Assembly (NCBI GenBank): GCA_031288055.1 | Contig: JAITSD010000056.1 | Location: forward strand, 1 to 15,242 | Direction of reading: 5' to 3' | Length of the DNA: 15,242 nt | Source of the DNA: Candidatus Opitulatrix roisinitermitis | Lineage (GTDB): Bacteria; Actinomycetota; Actinomycetes; Actinomycetales; Bifidobacteriaceae | Shown here: positions 1-6,730 of the stretch, piece by piece | Layout of the letters: each line of letters starts with the position of its first letter | Position numbering within the stretch: the first letter of the stretch is position 1 | Notes under the pieces: model-generated | Told to the model about the DNA's origin: nothing | Databases searched by the model: none | Seen by the model: only the letters and a program-made list of their open reading frames with translations | Position numbers and translations under genes: made by a program

Positions 1-924
1 AAAAACTTCTATGTCATCTAATTTTTCGCCATTTGATACAAATAAAATTGGTTTATTTGTTACATTCGCCACACTAAGAGCAGCTCCTCCTCTAGCATCA
101 CCATCAATTTTGGTTAAAACCACACCGGTTAAATCAAGTATTTTAGAAAAGGCTTTAGCTGATAAAACAGCGTCTTGCCCTAACATAGAATCAATAACAA
201 ATAGAATCTCATCTGCAGAAATAACCTGACTAATGTCGCCAACTTGATGCATTAATTCCTCATCCACGGCTAATCGACCAGCAGTGTCAATTATGACCAC
301 ATCATAATACTTCTCTCTAGCAAATTCCACACCCTTTTTAGCCACTTCAACTGGATTAGAACCTTTTTTACCCACCCCTATTCGCGATAATAAAGATTTT
401 TTTTCGACATTTTGGCCATCACTAGTAACACCAACATCTGGAGCAAAAACTTCCACCTGAACTGCTTGTCCAATAGTTTGAAGTTGCTGGACAGCATTCG
501 GTCTTTGTAAATCCGCCGCCACTAAAACAGGTGTGTGACCATCTTTTTTCAAATATTTAGCCAACTTACCAGCAAAAGTAGTTTTACCAGAACCTTGTAA
601 ACCAGCTAATAAAATTACAGTTGGCGGATTTTTGGAAAAGTTCAAAGCTCTAGCAATATCGCCACCTAAAACTTTAATTAATTCAGCATTAACTAATTTA
701 ACGACCTGTTGTCCAGGATTCAAAGATTTAGATTTAGTAATACTATAAGCTTTTAGGCGTATATCATCAATAAATTTTTCAATGACTTCTAAAGCTACAT
801 CGCCATCAATTAAAGCTGATTTTATGGATTCTAAAGCTTCATCTATATCACTTTGTCTAACTGTACCTTTGCCCCGAAAAATCGTAAAGGCGGCATTTAT
901 TTTATCAGCCAAATTATCAAACAT
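1..924 (-). CDS. ffh: Signal recognition particle GTPase Ffh, 5' portion (3' end outside window)
   Basis: Ffh binds 4.5S RNA and the signal sequences of nascent proteins and, as a GTPase with FtsY, delivers ribosomes to the Sec translocon. The visible 308 codons cover the N domain (about 1-90) and most of the G domain. P-loop GLQGSGKTT starts at 108, DLQRPNAVQQL at 138, DTAGR at 213, TKIDGDARGG at 271 and SNGEKLDD at 297. The wording of the second and last motifs is the actinobacterial version. Residues about 167-189 form a basic, Ser/Lys/Gly-rich insertion where relatives have a short loop. The rest of the G domain and the methionine-rich M domain lie beyond the left edge. The ATG at 922-924 has GAGGT close upstream. 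The pepC stop is 39 bases upstream, so the two are probably co-transcribed. Identity is near certain. Confidence 0.97.
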   Translation of the reverse strand, partial: MFDNLADKINAAFTIFRGKGTVRQSDIDEALESIKSALIDGDVALEVIEKFIDDIRLKAYSITKSKSLNPGQQVVKLVNAELIKVLGGDIARALNFSKNPPTVILLAGLQGSGKTTFAGKLAKYLKKDGHTPVLVAADLQRPNAVQQLQTIGQAVQVEVFAPDVGVTSDGQNVEKKSLLSRIGVGKKGSNPVEVAKKGVEFAREKYYDVVIIDTAGRLAVDEELMHQVGDISQVISADEILFVIDSMLGQDAVLSAKAFSKILDLTGVVLTKIDGDARGGAALSVANVTNKPILFVSNGEKLDDIEVF

Positions 925-963
925 TTAACCTCAATCTATTTTAAATTCCAAATCTTATTCTTT

Positions 964-2331
964 TTAATTAGCCAGAGCACCCATAGGATCCCACGGCGGC
1001 AAAACTATCGGTTCTGTATCTAAACCTTGTAAAATTTTATCTGATAAATAAGATTTATGAACTACAACTTCAAAAACATATTCATCAAACCAGAGGTCTT
1101 GCATAATATAAAAACCCTTGTCTCCTCTATCAGCCCCCCAAGAGTTTTCTACTCGCCATCGCGTCGGTTTACCAGACGTATCTAAATCAACTCCTGTAAA
1201 AAGCATAGCGTGAGTCATTTTAGAATCACAAAAGCGAACTCTCTGTTCTTTAGTTAACTCAATTTCCATATTATAAATATCTGAATATTCAAAAAGATCA
1301 GTTGCCCATTTACCACCATCTCTGTCTAGCTGCGGTCTAACATCACAGCCAAACCAAACAGGATGTCCCGCCTGTAAACTATTTAAAGTGGCTTGTTTTA
1401 TATCCTTAATTGGTATATTTAAATATTCTGTTTGACTAGCTCCTACCACATTACCCAAATAATCAACTGTTATAAGTTGACCACGAGGATGTTCTATTCT
1501 TGGATCATCAACTAAACAAACAAAATCCTCTGGTGGCACAGTTACATACTTATTATAAAACTCCCTAGGTGTCATAAATCCGTCATTATGAAATCTACCA
1601 TTATCGTCACGCCATTTAAATTCAATAACTTCTGGCGGAGAACCTAAATGCATTGACAAAATTCGATGAATTTTTATAACAGATTCTTTTTTAAAAGCTT
1701 TAATTTGGTCGTTATTTGCGCCGTTTGACACCATATTTCTAATCTTCATAGCTGCCCCACGCAAAACTTTTTTTAATGTACGATTCATTTTGTCAGTTTG
1801 CATAGAAGCAAAGGTTTCTGGCATATTAACTTTAGGTACTACACCATATTTTTCACAGATATTTATTGCCATATGCCATTGTCCGCCGTCTTGCATAACT
1901 TTTTCTAAAAGATAAGTTACAGTTCTATCACCCTCTGGCAAATGAGCATTTTGTTCCATTGCCTCCAAAAAATAATTAACTCTTTCCAATTTGTCGTAAA
2001 ACATTATAAAGTTTTGCGATATTTCAAAATTTTTAACATCAATTGTTTTTCTAATCTCACTTCTAAATAAATTAGTAATAGCAAAAATCCAACACCTACC
2101 AGACTGACCTTGACTAGTGGCAAACCAATCATCTAACCGTAAGGAAACCGCTGGATCAAGTGTCATAGAACGATAATGATTATAACAGCTTTCGTCTATA
2201 CCGACTTTACAAACAGCATTACGGGACCGAATATAATTATCGTTTTTTATAAATGCCGCGTGTAATTTGGAAACCAAACTAGTCGATAATTTAGTAAAGG
2301 AACTACCTTGCTGTCTTTTAGAAGCTTCCAT
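964..2331 (-). CDS. pepC: Cytosolic C1-family cysteine aminopeptidase (PepC / bleomycin hydrolase family)
   Basis: This is a papain-fold aminopeptidase that removes N-terminal residues from peptides in the cytoplasm; bacterial members usually form hexameric chambers. At 455 aa it matches the family length. Gln74 and Cys80 lie in QGQSGRCW, His374 in MTHAML and Asn396 in ENSWG, giving the full catalytic set. The tail PWDPMGALAN carries the conserved C-terminal arm that enters the active site and enforces aminopeptidase action. There is no signal peptide. The start has no good Shine-Dalgarno sequence, only an A-rich leader, and the stop of the coiled-coil gene lies 9 bases upstream, so translation may be coupled. 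The bleomycin hydrolase name reflects homology; peptide nutrition or protein turnover is the likely role. Such enzymes are common in bifidobacteria and lactic acid bacteria. Confidence 0.95.
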   Translation of the reverse strand: MEASKRQQGSSFTKLSTSLVSKLHAAFIKNDNYIRSRNAVCKVGIDESCYNHYRSMTLDPAVSLRLDDWFATSQGQSGRCWIFAITNLFRSEIRKTIDVKNFEISQNFIMFYDKLERVNYFLEAMEQNAHLPEGDRTVTYLLEKVMQDGGQWHMAINICEKYGVVPKVNMPETFASMQTDKMNRTLKKVLRGAAMKIRNMVSNGANNDQIKAFKKESVIKIHRILSMHLGSPPEVIEFKWRDDNGRFHNDGFMTPREFYNKYVTVPPEDFVCLVDDPRIEHPRGQLITVDYLGNVVGASQTEYLNIPIKDIKQATLNSLQAGHPVWFGCDVRPQLDRDGGKWATDLFEYSDIYNMEIELTKEQRVRFCDSKMTHAMLFTGVDLDTSGKPTRWRVENSWGADRGDKGFYIMQDLWFDEYVFEVVVHKSYLSDKILQGLDTEPIVLPPWDPMGALAN

Positions 2332-2340
2332 TTTTATTTC

Positions 2341-3786
2341 TTATTTTTTTCCAGATTTTGTTTTATTTTCAGATTTATCACCACTAGCAGCTTTTTTAAT
2401 TTTTGACTTTGATTTGGTGGTTAAATTATTCTTAGCCATTTTCCCATATCGTTTGGCCTCTTGTTCACGATCAACTAAATCAATATTATAAGCCCCTTTA
2501 GTTTTAGATTCTATAGAATCTAAGGAAATTGAAGCTAAACCTTGTAATTCTCTAATTCTAGCCATTAAAGATTGTTCATGAGCAGCTAGTTTTTCTATTC
2601 TAGATTTCAAATTAGCCACTTTTGGAGCAGCATCTTTGGCAAATTGCTTTTCAATTCTAATCATTTTAGCTTTACCATCATCTAAAATCTTATCTGATTG
2701 TTTTTCAGCGGCTATTCTAAAGATTTTACCCTCCTGAATTAATTTACTATGAATTGATCTAGCTTTAGCTATAATTTTGGCTGACTCTTGATTAGCCTGA
2801 TTTAAAATATCTCTAGCATTTTTTAAAGATACTTCAACTCTGGATTGTGTATCTTTTAATTTATCTGATAACTCTTTAGCTGCCTGTTCTTTATTATTAG
2901 CAATTTCATCATTAGTTTTTTGAAAAGACTCATCAATTTTACGATTAGTCTCTAATAAATTAATTTCAGCTTTATTAACTAAATTAGCTGATTTTCTTTT
3001 TGCATCAGACAAAAGCGTAGCTACTTGTAATTTAGCTGTGGTTAATAATTTACCAGCTTGAGCCTTTGTATCAACAATCTGTTTTTTACAATCAGCTATA
3101 ACTTCCTTAGAGTTAGCACTGGCTTCAGATACAACTTTTTCAGAAATATTTTGTGAAGTGCTGACTATTTTATCAGCTTTAGTTTGAGCTTTAGTAATAA
3201 TTGTTTGAGCTTTTTTCTCAGCCTGAGCTTTAGTATAAAGTATTTCTTCTTGCAAAGCTTCTTTTAAAGTTTTAGACTCTTGTTCAAAAGTAGTTTTACG
3301 AACATCATTTTCAGCTTGACTTGATTCTAATAATTGTTTGGCTTCCTCTTTGGCTTTATAAATAATTTGAATAGCTTCATCTTTAGCACTATTAATTTGG
3401 GAATCGGCTTTTTGTTCAGCTTTAGATAAAGTGGTTTTAGCATCCAAATTTGTTTTATTAACTATTAATTCAGCTTTCTGCTTAGCACTATCCACCATAT
3501 ATTTTACTTCTTCTTTAGTTCTAAATAACATATCACTTGAAGCATTTTCAGCTGAATGTAAAATTTGTTGAGCTCTGGCTCCTAAACCTTCATAAGTCGG
3601 TTTTTCGGTTTCAGCTAAAATGCGTTGAGTGGCAGATAAATCTTTTTTTACCCTAGAAAATTCCGACTCTAATTGATTAATTTTTAACCTATCTTGTTCA
3701 ATTGTTTGATTCAACTGCTCAATTAATTCATCAACTTGGCCTTTATCATAACCCCTTATCGTTGTGGATAAATTAGGTGATTCCAT
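2341..3786 (-). CDS. Long coiled-coil cytoskeletal protein, DivIVA/Scy-like
   Basis: The 481-aa protein is almost entirely helical coiled coil. Residues 11-25 (RGYDKGQVDELIEQL) resemble the N-terminal membrane-targeting segment of DivIVA-type proteins. A conserved patch at 64-76 (TYEGLGARAQQIL) is familiar from actinobacterial coiled-coil proteins of the Scy/FilP/DivIVA group. From about 85 to 400 an Ala/Lys/Glu-rich pattern recurs with roughly 11-residue (hendecad-like) spacing. The last 25 residues are very basic. No membrane segment or enzyme motif is seen. By analogy it probably scaffolds the cell pole or growth zone and guides wall synthesis, but this is inferred from architecture. AAAGG lies 7 bases before the ATG. 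A likely promoter lies about 50 bases upstream, and pepC and ffh follow closely, so it may lead that transcript. Confidence 0.8.
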   Translation of the reverse strand: MESPNLSTTIRGYDKGQVDELIEQLNQTIEQDRLKINQLESEFSRVKKDLSATQRILAETEKPTYEGLGARAQQILHSAENASSDMLFRTKEEVKYMVDSAKQKAELIVNKTNLDAKTTLSKAEQKADSQINSAKDEAIQIIYKAKEEAKQLLESSQAENDVRKTTFEQESKTLKEALQEEILYTKAQAEKKAQTIITKAQTKADKIVSTSQNISEKVVSEASANSKEVIADCKKQIVDTKAQAGKLLTTAKLQVATLLSDAKRKSANLVNKAEINLLETNRKIDESFQKTNDEIANNKEQAAKELSDKLKDTQSRVEVSLKNARDILNQANQESAKIIAKARSIHSKLIQEGKIFRIAAEKQSDKILDDGKAKMIRIEKQFAKDAAPKVANLKSRIEKLAAHEQSLMARIRELQGLASISLDSIESKTKGAYNIDLVDREQEAKRYGKMAKNNLTTKSKSKIKKAASGDKSENKTKSGKK

Positions 3787-3833
3787 AATAAGCCTTTCTT
3801 TTTAAAATAAATAACCATTTATATTCACAGTCT

Positions 3834-3862
3834 AGCATAAACACTCATAAAAAATATACTAA
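3834..3862 (-). promoter_or_regulatory. Candidate promoter for the coiled-coil/pepC/ffh transcript, overlapping a dyad
   Basis: On the minus strand TTAGTA (3857-3862) and TATGCT (3834-3839) are 17 bases apart, with the ATG about 48 bases downstream. Both hexamers match the sigma-70 consensus only partly, so this is tentative. The overlapping TAGACT (3829-3834) is an alternative -10. An inverted repeat with ACTCA at 3843-3847 and TGAGT at 3869-3873 straddles the -35 and could be an operator. Confidence 0.35.
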
Positions 3863-3953
3863 AAATTGTGAGTATAATTTAAAATTAGAAACCCTAAAAT
3901 TAACACATAAAAAATAATTTGTAAAATTAAAATTAAATCTAATTAAAGAAAAA

Positions 3954-5306
3954 TTAATTTTTGGCAATATCCTTTTCATGAATTATCCAGACACTAAAAG
4001 CACCTGCCAATATAATAATACCTGCTACAATAAACATTCTAGGCGTAAAATCGTCACCACCTAAAACTGGTAACAAAGTTTTTCCTGTGATAGCCGCCAC
4101 AATTTGTGGTAAACAAATTGTTCCATTAAATAATCCTAAATAACTCCCCATATGTTCAGAGTTTTCACCCTCCAAGGAGTTTGTCAAAATAGTAAAGGGA
4201 AAAGTCATCATAGCCGACCAAGCTATACCAACTAAAATAAAGGCGTAAATTAATGTCCATTGATCATGAATAAAAAATATAGAAACAAAGCCAAAAGCTC
4301 CTAAAACTAAAGATATACAATAAGCACCTTTTTTGCTAATCCACTTTGACAAAATAGGCAAAAATAATGACCAAAGCACAGCTCCAATTGCTTGAACGGC
4401 ACTCAAAATACCAAACCAGTTACCAGCATCTTGAAAACCATCAGAAGTTGTAACATTAGTTCCCCAAACATTTAAAGCAATTGCTGATGTGGAATAAGTC
4501 CATAAAAACAAAAATGCTGCCCAACAAAAAAATTGAACTAAACCAATTGTCCAAAAAGCTGATGGAGCCTGTTTGAGCAATTTAAATATATTAGCCGAAT
4601 GTTTTTTAACAGTTGCTTTATAATCAAAACCGTGGAATTTAGCGTATTCTTCAGGATTAAGCTCTTTAACAGTTAAAGCGGAATAAAAACAACAAATTAT
4701 TAAAAGGATTGCCCCAGCGTAAAAAGAATAAATAACTGTAGATGGCACAACTCCCTTAGCTGCCACATTAGCCACACCTAAAGCCGCTAAAAGATAAGGA
4801 AAACAAGATGCCAAAATATTACCGAAATTAGATAAAAATGACTGAACAGAATAAGCTAAAGTTTTTTGTTTTTCGTTAATCATATCGCCAACCAACATTT
4901 TAAACGGTTGCATAGCAACGTTTGATGATAAATCTAAAAAAGCCACCGCTATAGCTCCAAATATTAAGGCTTGAGTTACATCAAAACCAAAAGAACCAGA
5001 ATGAGGAAATAATATCATAACAATTACCGCCACAATAGCTCCTATAAATAGATATGGTATTCGACGACCTAATTTTGGAAACCAAGTTTTATCAGAAAAA
5101 TAACCCACTATTGGTTGTATTATTAAACCAGCTAACGGTGGCAAAATCCAAAAAAGAGATAAATTATTAGGGTCGGCTCCCAGTGTTTGAAAAACACGAC
5201 TCATATTGGCTGATTGTAAACCGTAGGCCATTTGCACTCCTAAAAAGCCAAATGATATATTCCAAATTGTTAAAAATTTTCTATCTGGTTGATTAATATT
5301 TGTCAT
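3954..5306 (-). CDS. MFS sugar transporter, SLC45 / maltose-permease type
   Basis: The 450-aa hydrophobic protein should have about twelve transmembrane helices. The first helix region reads IWNISFGFLG then LQSANMSRVFQTLGAD, a hallmark of bacterial SLC45-like glycoside permeases. The loop between helices 2 and 3 has GYFSDK followed by LGRRIPYL, the family form of the MFS motif A. GLFNGTICLPQIVAA in the last third matches the family GLFN...PQ motif. Homologues are proton-coupled importers of disaccharides such as maltose or sucrose; the substrate here cannot be read from sequence. No sugar hydrolase lies beside it in the window. There is no Shine-Dalgarno sequence before the ATG; instead a promoter places transcription start at or next to the A of the ATG, so the mRNA is probably leaderless and the gene transcribed alone or as head of its unit. 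Confidence 0.9.
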   Translation of the reverse strand: MTNINQPDRKFLTIWNISFGFLGVQMAYGLQSANMSRVFQTLGADPNNLSLFWILPPLAGLIIQPIVGYFSDKTWFPKLGRRIPYLFIGAIVAVIVMILFPHSGSFGFDVTQALIFGAIAVAFLDLSSNVAMQPFKMLVGDMINEKQKTLAYSVQSFLSNFGNILASCFPYLLAALGVANVAAKGVVPSTVIYSFYAGAILLIICCFYSALTVKELNPEEYAKFHGFDYKATVKKHSANIFKLLKQAPSAFWTIGLVQFFCWAAFLFLWTYSTSAIALNVWGTNVTTSDGFQDAGNWFGILSAVQAIGAVLWSLFLPILSKWISKKGAYCISLVLGAFGFVSIFFIHDQWTLIYAFILVGIAWSAMMTFPFTILTNSLEGENSEHMGSYLGLFNGTICLPQIVAAITGKTLLPVLGGDDFTPRMFIVAGIIILAGAFSVWIIHEKDIAKN

Positions 5307-5313
5307 GTATACA

Positions 5314-5341
5314 ATTATATAACAAAAAAAGTATTAATCAA
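5314..5341 (-). promoter_or_regulatory. Promoter of the MFS transporter, predicted leaderless
   Basis: A consensus -10 TATAAT (5314-5319) lies 16 bases downstream of TTGATT (5336-5341) on the minus strand. Only 7 bases separate the -10 from the ATG at 5304-5306, so the start site falls on or one base before the start codon. No Shine-Dalgarno sequence is present. Leaderless mRNAs are common in Actinobacteria. Confidence 0.65.
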
Positions 5342-5363
5342 TTTTTAACAAAACACGCCTTTA

Positions 5364-5390
5364 AATTAAACTTCAGTAAAAGTTTTAATT
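5364..5390. repeat. AT-rich inverted repeat between murA stop and MFS promoter
   Basis: AATTAAACTT (5364-5373) and AAGTTTTAATT (5380-5390) are inverted around a 6-base loop, with one extra base in one arm. It sits just after the murA stop and could end the murA transcript, but on the minus strand no clean T run follows, so the terminator role is weakly supported. It could also be an operator for the MFS promoter. Confidence 0.35.
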
Positions 5391-5391
5391 A

Positions 5392-6714
5392 TTAATTTTT
5401 TATTAAATCTATATCAGCTCCTAAAGCTTGTAATTTATCTATAAAAAACTCATAGCCTCTTTCAATTATATCAATCCCGTCCACAGTAGATTGCCCTTGA
5501 GCCGCCAAAGCTGCAATTAAATAGGAAAATCCAGCCCGTAAATCCGGAACTTTAATATCAGCTCCCATTAATTTTGTCGAACCAAAAATAGCCGCCGAAT
5601 GCTTATAATTCATTTGTTTAAACCGGCAAGGCACAGTGCCTAAACATTCTGTATAAAGCTGTATTTTAGCTCCCATTTTAGCCAAAGCTTGAGTAAATCC
5701 AAAACGGTTCTCATACACAGTTTCATGAATAATAGACAAACCTTGAGCCTGAGTTAATGAAACAACTAATGGCTGCATCCAATCAGTTAAAAATCCTGGA
5801 TGAACATCAGTTTCTAAAGGAATAGCCTTTAACTTGTCACCTGTGCAATAGAAAGTGATACCTGAATCGTTAATATCAAATTCTCCACCTATTTTACGAA
5901 AAATATTTAAAAAAGTTATCATGTCCTGCTGTTTAGCCCCTTGAACATTGATTTTACCTTTTGTCACTAGGGCAGCATTTGCCCATGAAGCCGCTTCAGC
6001 TCTATCTGGTAAAGCGGTATGAGTGAAACCTTTAAGATTTTTAACTCCTTCAATAGTGATAACTCTGTCTGTAGCCACAGAAATTATAGAACCCATTTTT
6101 TGTAAAACATTAATTAAGTCCATAATCTCTGGTTCTATAGCTGCGTTAGATACCTCCGTTACGCCATCTGCTATACAAGCTGTTAAAAGAGTCTGTTCTG
6201 TGGCACCAACCGAAGGATATGGCATATGTATTTTAGTACCTTTAAGTCCATCTGGAGCAGTAATTTTAATACCATTAGTCTGCTTAGTAATAACAGCTCC
6301 AAATTGTCTAAGCGATTCTAAATGAAAATCTATTGGACGGTCACCGATTTTACAACCGCCTAAGTTAGGAATAAAAGCTTCACCTAATTTATGCAATAAG
6401 GGCCCACAAAACAATATAGGTATTCTAGAAGCCCCAACTAATGTATCAACATCAGCTATTCTGGGCGACAAAATATTTTCTGGGTCTAATTCTAAAATAC
6501 CAGCTTTAGAATTATAAGTTACTTCACAACCATGCAAAATCAAAAGTTTACTAACTATCTCGACATCTTTAATACGCGGAACATTATGCAAAATACTTTT
6601 ACTATCACCTAAAATAGATGCCACCATAGCCTTGGATACAAAGTTTTTAGCACCGCGTAATTTAACTGTGCCTTGTAAAGCTTTACCACCTTTTATAACT
6701 AATTTCTCAAACAT
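5392..6714 (-). CDS. murA: UDP-N-acetylglucosamine 1-carboxyvinyltransferase MurA
   Basis: MurA transfers enolpyruvate from phosphoenolpyruvate to UDP-GlcNAc, the first committed step of peptidoglycan synthesis, in the cytoplasm. At 440 aa it is slightly longer than the usual 420 or so. The active-site lysine is Lys23 in RGAKN. The loop cysteine that fosfomycin attacks is Cys121 in LGGCKIGDRP, Asp311 lies in PGFLTDW, and Arg393 in DLRAG. The RGAKN opening and VSKAMVA that follows are the actinobacterial wording. The cysteine loop means the enzyme should be of the fosfomycin-sensitive type rather than the Asp variant of mycobacteria. It begins 16 bases after the amidase stop, in the same direction. 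No Shine-Dalgarno sequence is visible; TATTAT lies 8 bases before the ATG, so a second, leaderless start is possible. Confidence 0.96.
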   Translation of the reverse strand: MFEKLVIKGGKALQGTVKLRGAKNFVSKAMVASILGDSKSILHNVPRIKDVEIVSKLLILHGCEVTYNSKAGILELDPENILSPRIADVDTLVGASRIPILFCGPLLHKLGEAFIPNLGGCKIGDRPIDFHLESLRQFGAVITKQTNGIKITAPDGLKGTKIHMPYPSVGATEQTLLTACIADGVTEVSNAAIEPEIMDLINVLQKMGSIISVATDRVITIEGVKNLKGFTHTALPDRAEAASWANAALVTKGKINVQGAKQQDMITFLNIFRKIGGEFDINDSGITFYCTGDKLKAIPLETDVHPGFLTDWMQPLVVSLTQAQGLSIIHETVYENRFGFTQALAKMGAKIQLYTECLGTVPCRFKQMNYKHSAAIFGSTKLMGADIKVPDLRAGFSYLIAALAAQGQSTVDGIDIIERGYEFFIDKLQALGADIDLIKN

Positions 6715-6730
6715 ATTTTGCTATAATATA

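Noticed and set aside
11..229. Plus-strand 72-codon frame at the left edge
   Set aside because: It lies antisense to ffh, whose GTPase motifs read cleanly through the same bases.
1..924. Affiliation with a candidate-phylum (CPR) bacterium, suggested by low GC
   Set aside because: Ffh, NusG, MurA and the LGFP amidase carry actinobacterial sequence signatures.
964..2331. Bleomycin resistance gene
   Set aside because: The family name is historical; the C-terminal arm and context fit a housekeeping aminopeptidase.
2267..2491. Plus-strand reading frame of 74 codons across the pepC/coiled-coil junction
   Set aside because: Opposite-strand shadow of two solid genes, with no recognisable protein features. 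The same applies to other plus-strand frames at 6023-6325, 7589-7810, 8248-8502 and 12908-13090.
2341..3786. Apparent DNA repeats
   Set aside because: They follow from Ala/Lys/Glu coiled-coil codons and are not exact direct repeats.
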